In this document: piece after piece, positions 1-9,400 of the stretch | Layout: each line of letters begins with the position of its first letter | Position numbering within the stretch: position 1 is the first letter of the stretch | From: CAZCPB01 sp044223975 | Lineage (GTDB): Bacteria; Planctomycetota; Phycisphaerae; Phycisphaerales; UBA1924 | DNA: 64,000 nt | Reading direction: 5' to 3' | Assembly: GCA_044223975.1 (NCBI GenBank) | Contig: JBGALI010000003.1 | Location: 186,001-250,000 of the forward strand | The notes under the pieces: model-generated | The model's database searches: none | Seen by the model: the letters and a program-made list of their open reading frames with translations, nothing else | What the model was told of the DNA's origin: nothing | Program-made: the position numbers and the translations under genes

Positions 1-2930
1 AACTTGTGCGTGATCGAGCGGCGCGTGTCGGGCAGGCGCCGCCGCATCGGGCGGTAGATGATCTCCGTGCGCGCGGTCTCGACGGCGATGGCATCACCAC
101 GCACCGCCGCCGCAGCCAGTTCGGCCACAGAACCAGCCACCTCCTCGCGCACGCCTGATTGTTCCAGCTCGTCATTGGACTCCTCGGCGGCACTTTCGGC
201 CTTGGAGTCGCGCGACAGCTCGCTCTTGGCCTCGTCCGAGGTGGACGAGAGCGGCTGGCTCAGCTTGCACCCGTCGCGGTACAGCGCGTTGGCCTTGAGG
301 CCCAGCTCCCACGAGAGCCGGTACGACGACTTGATGTCGTCCACCGTCGCGCTGTTGGGCAGGTTGATGGTCTTGCTGATCGCGCCCGAGATGAACGGCT
401 GGGCCGCGCCCATCATGCGGATGTGGCCCTCGGCCGCGATGAACCGCTTGCCCAGCTTGCCGCAGGTGCTGGCGCAGTCGAACACCGGCAGGTGCTCGGC
501 CTTGAGGTGCGGCGCGCCCTCCACGGTCTGCGTTCCGCAGACCACGCGGTTGAGCTCGTCGATCTGCTTGTCGGAAAGCCCGAGCTTCTTGAGCACGCTG
601 AATGAAGAGTCCGCCTTGGCCTTCTCCGCGTCGATTCCCAGACGCGCCATCGCCTCGTCGCCCAGGGCCCACGGCGCGAACGCGAACGAGAGCTCGAACA
701 CGCCCGGCAGCGCGCCCTGTACCCGGGCCAGGTCCGCGTCGTTGAGCCCCTTGCTCTTCAGCCACTCCGCGAACGTCTTCCCGCTCTTCTTGGGGTCAAG
801 CGCCGTCGCCAGCGGCCGCACCATGCTGCTGAAGATCCCCGGAACGCCCGGCATCGGCACGTTCAGGTGCAGCGTGCCCAGCAGGTATTCCATGATCTCC
901 TTGATCTGGACCTCGGTGTACCCCAGCGCACGCATCGCCGGCTCGACCGACTCGTTGGCGATCTTGAAGTACCCGCCGCCGGCGAGCTTCTTGAACTTCA
1001 CCAGGGCAAAGTCGGGCTCGACGCCCGTGGTGTCGCAGTCCATCAGAAGGCCGATCGTCCCTGTGGGAGCAATCACCGTCGTCTGGGCATTGCGGTAACC
1101 GAACTGCTCGCCGAACTCGAGCGCCTCGTCCCACGCCACCGTCGCCCGCTCAAGAAGCTCGTCCGCGTTCTCGACCAGCACGCTCCCGCCGCCGACCAGC
1201 GCGTGATCGATCGGCACCGGCCGGATCGAGAGCTTCTCGTACCGCTCGCTGTCCCTCGCCTCGCCGTGCGCGGCAAGGCGGTGGTTGCGGATCACCCGCA
1301 GCATGTTCTCGCGCTCAGGCGCGTACCCCGGGAACGGCCCGAGCTCGCGCGCCATCAGCGCCGACTGCCGGTAGCTCCGGCCCGTCAGGATCGCCGTCAG
1401 GCACCCGCACACCGCCCGCGCCTCGTCGCTGTCGTACGCGATCCCCGCCTGCATCAGCATGGCGCCCAGGTTGGCGTACCCAAGGCCCAGCGTGCGGTAC
1501 TTCCACGACAGCTCCGCCACCTCGTGGCTGGGGAACGCCGCCATCAGCACGCTAACCTCGAGCACAATCGTCCACAGGTCGATCGCGTGCTCGTAGCGCT
1601 CGACATCAAAGCTGTGCGACTCTGAGTCGTAGAACTTCAGCACGTTCAGCGACGCCAAGTTGCACGCCGTGTTGTCGAGGAACATGTACTCGCTGCACGG
1701 GTTGCTGGCGTTGATCCGCCCCGCGCCCGGGCAGGTGTGCCACGCGTTGATCGTCGTGTCGAACTGCACGCCCGGGTCGGCGCACCGCCACGCCGCGAAC
1801 GCGACCTTGTCCCACAGGGCCTTGGCCTTGAACGTCCGCGAAGCCTTGCCGCTGGTCCGCCAAGTCGTGACCCAGTCCGCATCGTTGTCGACGGCCGCGA
1901 AGAACTCGTCGGGCACGCGCACCGAGTTGTTGGAGTTCTGCCCGCTGACGGTGAAGTACGCCTCGCCGTTGAAGTCGTAGCTGAGGTCGATGCCCAGATC
2001 TTCGCAGGACTTCTTCAGCTCCTCGCTGTTCTTCTTGAGGAGCTTGAGCCCCTCCACCATGGCCTGAACCTTGATCTCCTCGCGCACCTTCCAATCAATG
2101 AAGGTCGCGATGTCGGGGTGGTCCATGTCGAGGCAGACCATCTTGGCCGCGCGGCGCGTGGTCCCGCCGCTCTTGATCGCGCTGGCGGCGCGGTCGCCGA
2201 TCTTCAGCCACGACATCAGCCCGCTGGACTTGCCCCCGCCCGAGAGCGGCTCGCCCTCGCCGCGCAGGCGGCTGAAGTTCGTGCCCGTTCCCGATCCATA
2301 CTTGAAGAGCCGCGCCTCGCGCACCCACAGGTCCATGATCCCGCCCGGGTTCACCAGGTCGTCGACCACCGACTGGATGAAGCACGCGTGCGGCTGCGGG
2401 TGCGTGTACGCGTCGGCCGCCAGGAACACCTCGCCCGTCTTGGGCTCGACAACGTAGTGCCCCTGGGCCGGGCCGGTGATGCCGTACGCGAAGTTCAGGC
2501 CCGTGTTGAACCACTGCGGGCTGTTGGGCGCCGCCATCTGGTGCACGAGCATGTACACCATCTCGTCGTAGAACGCCGCGGCATCTTCCGCCGTGTCGAA
2601 GTACCCGTGCTTCTCCCCCCAGAAGCGCCAGCACCCCGCCAGGCGATGAATCACCTGGCGCGCCGACTTCTCGGGCCCGGTGATCGGCCGGCCCTCAGAG
2701 TCCTTGCGCGCGATGCCGCGTTCATCGAACTGCGGCACTCCCGCCTTGCGGAAGTACTTGCTCACCATGATGTCGGTAGCAAGCTGGCTCCAACTCTCCG
2801 GGACCTCGGCGTCCTTCATCTCGAAGACGACGGAGCCGTCGGGGTTGGAGATCTTGGAGGACCGCCTGGTCCACTGCACGGTGGAGAAGGGATCCGACGC
2901 GGGGGACGTGAACTTTCGGGTGATTTTCAT
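1..2930 (-). CDS. nrdJ: Class II (B12-dependent) ribonucleotide reductase, 3' end cut by window edge
   Basis: Reduces ribonucleotides to deoxyribonucleotides using adenosylcobalamin to make the thiyl radical, so it works with or without oxygen. The frame read on the minus strand from the ATG at 2930-2928 stays open for 976 codons to the window edge. It begins MKITRKFTSPASDPF and carries the family hallmarks: NPCSE near residues 410-414 (C412 is the expected thiyl cysteine, E414 a catalytic partner), ACNLASLN just after it (around 422-429), the IAPTGTIGLLMDCDTTG loop near residue 620, and FISGAISKTINLP further on. The last visible residues, RRRLPDTRRSITHK, are the start of the C-terminal TSCPD-type tail, so perhaps 150 or more residues lie outside. 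It follows dcd by 85 bases on the same strand, suggesting one dNTP-supply operon. No inactivating change was seen. Confidence 0.95.
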   Translation of the reverse strand, partial: MKITRKFTSPASDPFSTVQWTRRSSKISNPDGSVVFEMKDAEVPESWSQLATDIMVSKYFRKAGVPQFDERGIARKDSEGRPITGPEKSARQVIHRLAGCWRFWGEKHGYFDTAEDAAAFYDEMVYMLVHQMAAPNSPQWFNTGLNFAYGITGPAQGHYVVEPKTGEVFLAADAYTHPQPHACFIQSVVDDLVNPGGIMDLWVREARLFKYGSGTGTNFSRLRGEGEPLSGGGKSSGLMSWLKIGDRAASAIKSGGTTRRAAKMVCLDMDHPDIATFIDWKVREEIKVQAMVEGLKLLKKNSEELKKSCEDLGIDLSYDFNGEAYFTVSGQNSNNSVRVPDEFFAAVDNDADWVTTWRTSGKASRTFKAKALWDKVAFAAWRCADPGVQFDTTINAWHTCPGAGRINASNPCSEYMFLDNTACNLASLNVLKFYDSESHSFDVERYEHAIDLWTIVLEVSVLMAAFPSHEVAELSWKYRTLGLGYANLGAMLMQAGIAYDSDEARAVCGCLTAILTGRSYRQSALMARELGPFPGYAPERENMLRVIRNHRLAAHGEARDSERYEKLSIRPVPIDHALVGGGSVLVENADELLERATVAWDEALEFGEQFGYRNAQTTVIAPTGTIGLLMDCDTTGVEPDFALVKFKKLAGGGYFKIANESVEPAMRALGYTEVQIKEIMEYLLGTLHLNVPMPGVPGIFSSMVRPLATALDPKKSGKTFAEWLKSKGLNDADLARVQGALPGVFELSFAFAPWALGDEAMARLGIDAEKAKADSSFSVLKKLGLSDKQIDELNRVVCGTQTVEGAPHLKAEHLPVFDCASTCGKLGKRFIAAEGHIRMMGAAQPFISGAISKTINLPNSATVDDIKSSYRLSWELGLKANALYRDGCKLSQPLSSTSDEAKSELSRDSKAESAAEESNDELEQSGVREEVAGSVAELAAAAVRGDAIAVETARTEIIYRPMRRRLPDTRRSITHK

Positions 2931-3015
2931 ACCGACCTGCCCGTCCTTGGCACGGAGTTTCGATTCGAAGAAACCATCGAGGCACGCGGCATCGAGGCAC
3001 CAAACTTCGGACGCT

Positions 3016-3588
3016 TCAGTCGACGCGCGGCAAGGTCAACCCGCCCTGATCCTGGTACTTCCCGCCCTTGTCCGCGTAACTCTTCTCGCACACCATCTCC
3101 GCCTTCAGGAAGATCATCTGGGCGATCCCCTCGTTGGCGTAGACCCGCGCCGGCAGCGGCGTCGAGTTGCTGATCTCCAGCGTGACCTTGCCGCGCCACT
3201 CGGGCTCGAGCGGCGTGACGTTCACAATCAGGCCGCAGCGGGCGTAAGTGCTCTTGCCCACGCACAGCACCAGCACATCGCGCGGCACCTCGAAGAACTC
3301 GACCGTCTCGCACAGCGCGAAGCTGTTGGGCGGGATCACGACGTGGTCGGTGCCCAGCTCGGCGGTGTCCACGTGCACCATCAGCGCATCGGTGAAGTGC
3401 TTGGGGTCGACGACGGTGATGCCGCCGGTCCGGGGCGTGGGGGTGAAGATCTTGAAGCTGGTGCCCACCCGCACGTCGTAGCCGTAACTCGACACGCCGT
3501 AGGAGATCTTGCCCGGGCGCTTGATCGCCTCTTCGAAGGGCTCGATCCGCACCAGCTCACGGATCTGACTGTCGCAAAGAACGCCCAC
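3016..3588 (-). CDS. dcd: dCTP deaminase
   Basis: Deaminates dCTP to dUTP, the first step towards dUMP and dTMP. The 190-residue product has the trimeric dUTPase/Dcd fold signatures: GKSTYARCG at 111-119, and the segment with W131, G133 and E138 (E138 matches the catalytic glutamate of the E. coli enzyme in number and context), followed by NSTPLPARVYANEGIAQMIF. Length is normal for the family. The start ATG at 3588 gives MGVLCDSQIREL, the usual N-terminus. Directly upstream of nrdJ and on the same strand, so the pair likely forms a small operon for deoxynucleotide supply. Whether it is a bifunctional deaminase/dUTPase cannot be told from the sequence alone. Confidence 0.95.
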   Translation of the reverse strand: MGVLCDSQIRELVRIEPFEEAIKRPGKISYGVSSYGYDVRVGTSFKIFTPTPRTGGITVVDPKHFTDALMVHVDTAELGTDHVVIPPNSFALCETVEFFEVPRDVLVLCVGKSTYARCGLIVNVTPLEPEWRGKVTLEISNSTPLPARVYANEGIAQMIFLKAEMVCEKSYADKGGKYQDQGGLTLPRVD

Positions 3589-4193
3589 GCAAACTCCCCC
3601 GCCGGCGCGCAGACGCCGGCAGCCGTCGGACGGCTCTGAAGTTCTTCACTGACCTTGCCCGGACGTCCGGGCCGGCACTCCGCGATATCCCAAGCCCACC
3701 GATCCCGCGAACCCGACTCTCGCCCGCTCACTTCTTGACGGCCGTGCGGTTCTCACCAACCGACACCGTTTTGCCCGACACCGTTTTACACCTGAACATT
3801 TACCGATCTGTACGTTCGGTCTCCAAGAAGCGTTCGGGCGAGGGGGGACAGAATACCACTACAGATCGTGTCTTCAAGCCAGCTTCAGCACAAAATGCGG
3901 GTGATGGCCTGTGGATCATCTGTCAGGTACTCGCAAGCTCCTTCAATTTCGGCGCTTACAGGCGCTCAAAAAGACTGAAGAGACCCACGGGACCCCAACA
4001 TCTTGAGGACTGAGCGTCCTCCACCGGATTTGAACACAAGGGATTGTGCATAACTTGTCATCTGTGGTTCGCGTCCCGTTCGCTGCCACCTTCCGCGCGC
4101 TGCGCCCGTATCTCGTACAGTTGCGCAGGGCCGCGGAACAGCGGACCCAAGCGCCCGGCTGGGGATGGCCGGGCGCGCGAAGGAACAGACCTG
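3589..4193. other. Divergent intergenic region between dcd and the FlgI-like gene
   Basis: About 600 bases without a convincing gene. It is clearly less GC-rich than its surroundings, mainly between 3730 and 4070, as expected for two divergent promoters. It contains a short direct repeat, GACACCGTTTT at 3762-3772 and 3777-3787, and DnaA-box-like sites listed separately. A 92-codon open frame at 3735-4013 has no plausible protein character and no good ribosome binding site, so I do not call it. Confidence 0.5.
3910..4053. promoter_or_regulatory. Possible DnaA boxes
   Basis: The segment 4045-4053 reads TGTGCATAA, the reverse complement of TTATGCACA, which fits the consensus TTATNCACA exactly. 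A second site, 3910-3918 (TGTGGATCA), is one base off TTATCCACA. Both face the same way and sit in the least GC-rich intergenic stretch of the window, upstream of dcd-nrdJ. DnaA is known to control ribonucleotide reductase genes in some bacteria, and clusters of such boxes also mark origins. Two sites are too few to claim an origin. Confidence 0.3.
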
Positions 4194-6248
4194 ATGAACG
4201 TGTCGCGCGAGTCGGTCCGGGCCAAGGCCCGGGGTGGTGCTGTGTCGATCGGCCTTCGCGCCCTGTGCGTGGCCGTTGTGTGCACGCTCGGCTCGTGCTC
4301 CTCGGCGCCCGAGCCCAAGGCGCGCAAGGTCGAGCCAATCGTCAGAGACACCCCGCTTGCGCTCCGCGGCACGGTCGGCAGCGAAGTCACGATCATCGGG
4401 ATCCAGCCCACGCTGGTCTCGGGGTACGGCCTGGTGGTCGGCCTTCAGGGCACCGGCGGCCAGCCGCTCAACCAGGCTCTCCAAGCCACCATGGAGCGCA
4501 TCGCGGCCCAGAACCTGGTCAGCAAGGCCACCGACCTCGGCGATTACAGCGCGCTCACCAACAAGTCGCCCCGCGATCTGCTGCGCGACCCGAACGTTTG
4601 CGTCGTGGTCGTGCAGGCGGCGATCCCGCCGGGCTCCCCCAAAGGCGGCCGATTCGACGTCACCGTCAGGGCCATCAACGGGTCGAGCCTCGAGGGCGGC
4701 GTGCTCTGGACCACCGAGCTGCGCTTCGGCCAGCCCAGCACCTTCGGCCAGGCCCAGGCCCGCCAGATCGCCATCGCTCGCGGCCCCATCTTCGTCAACC
4801 CCTTCCTTGAGAAGGGCGACGAATCCGTGGTCACCGAAAAGAACTCGCCCGAGGTCTCGGACTTCAATCTCCAGGCCGGGCGCGTGCTGGGAGGCGGCCT
4901 GGTCACCGAACCCCTCGGGATCGAGCTCGTCACCGACAGCCCGTCCTACGTCCGCGCCCGCGGCATCGCGGCCGCGATCAACAGCCGCTTCCCGGAGGCC
5001 CCGGGCGACCGCGGTCCCACGGCGCGCGGCCTCTCGGGGGGCAACTTCGAGTCCGGGTCCGGTGGGCGCATCGAAGTCCGCGTCCCCATCACCTACCGCA
5101 CCAACCCCGAGGAATTCCTGCGGATCATGCAGGGCGTGCAGATCGATCCCAACTCGCCCGAGGAGTACGCCCGCCGCTACGTCGGCGCGATGAAGGCCGA
5201 GCCCGCCCTCGCCGACGACCTCTCCTATTGCCTCGAGGGCCTGGGCCCCAAGAGCCTGCCGTTCCTCCGCGAGCTGTACAACTACGACGAGCCGGTGCCG
5301 CAGATGGCGGCCCTGCGCGCCGGTGTCGGCCTCAACGACGCGATGGCGACTCCGACCCTCATGGAACTGTCGAGGAACGCGGCAACGTCGACGATCCGGC
5401 TCCAGGCGATCGCGCTCCTGGGCGACGCCAAGGCCGGCCCGCAGACGGACCTGGCCCTGCAGGGCCTGCTCGACGAGAACGAGCTGCTGGTGCGGGTCGG
5501 CGCCTACGAGGCCCTCGCCAAGCGCGCGGAGCGCAACGAGTTCGCCCGGCGCTTGGAGCTCCGCCGGCCCGACCCCGACCAGATCATCACCAACATCAGC
5601 CCCGCGGCGGTCGAGGACGCCGCCATGCTCAGCTTTGCGCCCAGCATCCAGGGCGTCGAACGCAACTGCATCGGCTGTGGCACGGGTCGGTCACCCAAGT
5701 TCATCCTCGACGTCATCCCCTTCGGCGAACCGCTGGTCTATGTCACCCAGCAGGGGTTCCCCCGCATCGTGCTGTTCGGGTCGACCTTCACGCTCCAAAA
5801 GCCGCTGCTGGTGTCGGCGTGGTCGAACCGCTTCATCCTGACGGCCGACGCGTCCACGGATCCGATCCGGGTTTCGTACAAGACAAGCCAGACCGCCCGG
5901 GCGTTCCGCGGGACGGTCCCGGACGACCTTAGGAATCTGATCGAGTACATGTCGCGCGACACCACGCCCGAGGATCCGCGCCCGGGCCTTGGTTTCCGGT
6001 TCTCTGAGGTGGTGGGCGCGCTCTACGCCATCTACCGGGACGGCGCGACGCAAGCCGCGTTCGCCACCGAGCGGGACCGGCTGCTGGCGGCGGTCATGTC
6101 CGCGACCCGAGCCGAGGGCGTGCGGCAGCGGCCTGAAACCAGCCGCGACGTCGAAAACGTGATCGTCCTGAACCGTCCGGCCCCCGCGAAGGTCGAACCG
6201 GCCGAGCCGGGCTCGCTGGTTCAGCCCATTCCGCCCAAGGAAAAGTGA
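4194..6248 (+). CDS. FlgI (flagellar P-ring)-like lipoprotein with HEAT-like region
   Basis: 684-residue exported protein. The start ATG at 4194 follows AAGGAACAG and gives a lipoprotein signal with lipobox LGSC. Residues from about 50 to 300 resemble FlgI: SGYGLVVGLQGTGG, then a conserved block ending in FDVTVRAINGSSLEGG and a later GIEL segment. FlgI is normally about 365 residues and not a lipoprotein, so this is nearly twice the usual size. Residues from about 345 to 450 (YCLEGLGPKSLPFLRELYNY onward) look like HEAT-type helical repeats, and the rest, with two close cysteines (NCIGCG), is unrecognised. No other flagellar gene is nearby. It could be the planctomycete P-ring protein or a homologue used in another envelope structure. 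An upstream in-frame ATG at 4044 is rejected because it would bury the signal peptide. Confidence 0.8.
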   Translation: MNVSRESVRAKARGGAVSIGLRALCVAVVCTLGSCSSAPEPKARKVEPIVRDTPLALRGTVGSEVTIIGIQPTLVSGYGLVVGLQGTGGQPLNQALQATMERIAAQNLVSKATDLGDYSALTNKSPRDLLRDPNVCVVVVQAAIPPGSPKGGRFDVTVRAINGSSLEGGVLWTTELRFGQPSTFGQAQARQIAIARGPIFVNPFLEKGDESVVTEKNSPEVSDFNLQAGRVLGGGLVTEPLGIELVTDSPSYVRARGIAAAINSRFPEAPGDRGPTARGLSGGNFESGSGGRIEVRVPITYRTNPEEFLRIMQGVQIDPNSPEEYARRYVGAMKAEPALADDLSYCLEGLGPKSLPFLRELYNYDEPVPQMAALRAGVGLNDAMATPTLMELSRNAATSTIRLQAIALLGDAKAGPQTDLALQGLLDENELLVRVGAYEALAKRAERNEFARRLELRRPDPDQIITNISPAAVEDAAMLSFAPSIQGVERNCIGCGTGRSPKFILDVIPFGEPLVYVTQQGFPRIVLFGSTFTLQKPLLVSAWSNRFILTADASTDPIRVSYKTSQTARAFRGTVPDDLRNLIEYMSRDTTPEDPRPGLGFRFSEVVGALYAIYRDGATQAAFATERDRLLAAVMSATRAEGVRQRPETSRDVENVIVLNRPAPAKVEPAEPGSLVQPIPPKEK

Positions 6249-6497
6249 CCGTTCGGCAGGCACGCCCGGGCTCTGATGTCATGCCATGCGCCCGGGGTCT
6301 TGGCCGGTGCGCCGGGGCGTCGAACCGAGCCGTCACGCCGCGGCCGTTCCCGGTATCATGCCGCCCTTGAATCGTTCGTGGACTCCGGCCGGACTGGTCG
6401 ATGTCTACGGGTCGGTACGCGATGCCCGAAGGAGTCGGGCGGTGTCGCTCTCGCGCTCGGCGGGTCGGCACCGGCTGCAACAGGAGGTTGCCCGTTC

Positions 6498-9400
6498 ATG
6501 CGTTTGCTCAAGCTCACTCTCAACGGCTTCAAATCCTTCGCCGACCCCGCCGAGCTCACCTTCGAAAACCCGATCACCGGGATCGTCGGGCCCAACGGCT
6601 GCGGCAAGAGCAACGTCGTCGACGCCATCAAGTGGGTGCTGGGCGAGCGCTCCAGCAAGAGCCTCCGCGGCACGGAGATGATCGACGTCATCTTTGCCGG
6701 CTCTTCCGCCCGCAAGCCCTCGGGCATGGCGAGCGTCACGCTGACCTTTGAAAACCCGGTGAAGGAACGCGCCGACCATACGACCGCCCTCGGGGTGGCA
6801 AGCCCGGCAAGTCTGCCCCCGGCGAACGAGTCGGCCGTGCCCGAAGAACCCGAGGTTCCCGCAGTCGAAGCGGCCGCGCCGATCGCCGGGCACGACACCG
6901 CCGAAGAACCGACCGTGATCGACGCCCATGCCAAGGGCAAGCGTGGCCTTCCCATCGACGCGGACATCGTCGAGGTCGAACGCCGCCTCTATCGCGACGG
7001 GACCAGCAAGTACCTCATCAACGGCAAGACCGCCCGCCTCCGCGACATCCGCGAACTCTTCCTTGATACCGGCATCGGCGCCGACGCCTACTCGATCATC
7101 GAGCAGGGCAAGGTCGACGCCATGCTCCTGGCCAGCCCCCAGGAACGCCGGACCATCTTCGAAGAGGCGGCGGGAATCGCCAAGTACAAGCAGCGCCGCA
7201 TCGAGGCCCAGCGCAAGCTCGACCGCGCCCACGCCACCCTCGCCACCACCCGCGAGCAGCTCGACTCGACCGAGCGCCGCCTCCGCATCGTCCGCGGCCA
7301 GGCCGTCAAGGCCCGCAAGTTCCGCGAGCTCGATCAGGACCTCCGCGCCTGGCGCATGGCCCTCGCATTCGAGCAGTACGACGACCTCCGCCAGCGCCTC
7401 GAGGGCCTGACCAGCCGGCAATCGGCCCTCCAGGGCGAACGCGACGCCGCCAACGCCGCCCTCGCCGAGGTCGAACAGGCCAAGCAGGAGGCCGAGATCG
7501 AGCGTCACGAGCTGCACGGCGCCCACAAGAAGGTCGAGCAGGAAATGCTCGGCGCCGAGCACGCCCGCGCCCAGGCCCAGCAGCGCCGCCAGATGGGCGA
7601 GCGGGCCCTCGAAGAGGCCACGCGCCAGACCGAGATCGACCGCCAGCGCCTCGCCGACGCGCGAGATCGCCTCATGAAGACCGAGGCGGCCGCCGCCGAC
7701 CAGGCCGAGAGCGTCGCGGCCCTCGCCGAAAAGCTCGGCGAGGCCGAGCGGGCCCTGGCCGCCGCCAACGAGTCCCGCGCGGCGGTGCTCGATGAACTGA
7801 CCCAGGCCCAGTCGCAGCTCGGTGAGCGCCGCGCCCGCCTCTCGCAGATCGACCGCGAACGGGCTTCGCTGGGCGCCTCGCTCCACGCCGACGAGCGGCG
7901 GGCCGACGGCCTTCGCGAACAGGCCGACCGCGTGGGGAACCGCTCCGCCACCCTCGACGCCGACTGCCGCGCCGCCCGCGATGGTCAGGCCGCGGCACGC
8001 GCCGCGGTCGAATCGACCCAGGCCCGCGTGCGCGAGCTGGAACAGGCCCTGAGCGCCAAGGACGAAGAGCTCACCCGCCTCACCGAGGACCGTCGCGGCA
8101 GGGCGGCACGCCACGCCGAACTCGAGCAGGAATTCGTCCGCCTCGAGAGCCGGCGCGCCACCCTGCACGAGATGGTCCAGAGCCGCGCAGGCTACGCCGA
8201 CACGGTCAAGGCCGTGATGGACGCCCGCGACAAGGGCGCCGGGTTCGGCAACGTGATCGCTCCCCTGGCCGAACTCATCCAGACCGACGAAGGCGGGAAC
8301 GACTCGGCGCCGCTGAGCGCGGTCGAGTCGGCCCTGGGCTCGATGCTTCAGGCACTCGTCGTCAACTCGCTCGCCGGCCTGCCGGCGCAGGCCGAACTGG
8401 CAACGCTCAAGGGGCGGGCCACGTTCCTGCCCATCGACCCAGTTCCATCCTCGGAACTGATCGCACCCGCCGCCGCGAGCAGTCTGCCCACCGATGCCGA
8501 TCTGGAGACGTTGCTGGGCGGCCGGCTAGTCTGCCTCCGGCGCGTGGTCCGCGCCCGGGCCGATGACTCCGAGCAGGGGCTCCTCCTCGCCGACCGCGTC
8601 TCGCGCTTGCTCGACCGCCTGCTGGGCCGCACGTACCTGGTCGAGAATCTCGACGTCGCCATGCTCCTCACCGCCGGCCCCCTTGCGGGCGTGCCGCAGG
8701 GGGTGCGCTTCGTCACGCGCGAGGGCACGGTGCTGGAGGCCGACGGGCGCGTCACCGCCGGCCCGATGACCGGGGCGCAGGCGGGCGGCCTGCTGCAGCG
8801 CCAGCGCGAGCTCGCCGAACTGAGCGCACGGCTGTCGGTCCTCTCCACCGAAGTCGCGCAGGCCAAGTCCGACCTGGCCAGCGCCGACTCCGAGACCTCC
8901 CGGCTCGCCGAAGCCGCGGGCGAGCTCCGAAAGAAGCTCGCGCTCGATCAGCGCCAGGTGGTGGGCGAGCAGTCGCGCGTGGAACGGGCCGGGGCCGAGG
9001 CGTCGCGTCTCGAGCGGGAGCGCACCCAGGCCGCCGACGAGCTCGCGCAGCTCCGCGAGCGCCTGGCCAAGATCGAGAAGGACCAGCACTCCCTCCGCGA
9101 GCGCGTCGAGAGCCTTGGGCGGCTTTTCGACGAGCAGCAGACCGAAGTCCGCACCCTCGAAGAGTCCATCCGCGCGGTGCAGCAGCGGGCCGAGGCCGCC
9201 TCCGAGCAGGCCACGGCCGCGCGCGTCGAGTCGGGCAAGCTCGGCGAGCAGCTCGGGCACGCTCGGCGCGAGGCCAGCCGGCTCGAGCTCCACAAGGACG
9301 AACTCCTGCGCCAGGTCCGCGACCTCGACCAGCACGCCGAGCGCGCCGCCGGGCTGCTGGCCGAGCACGCCCGGGTCATCGAAGAGTCCACCCGCGCCGG

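Noticed and set aside
3735..4013. 92-codon plus-strand frame in the dcd upstream region
   Set aside because: No ribosome binding site, no protein-like composition; more likely regulatory DNA.
6405..8168. Long minus-strand frame over the 5' half of smc
   Set aside because: Mirror of the coding bias of smc, no domain or start signal.
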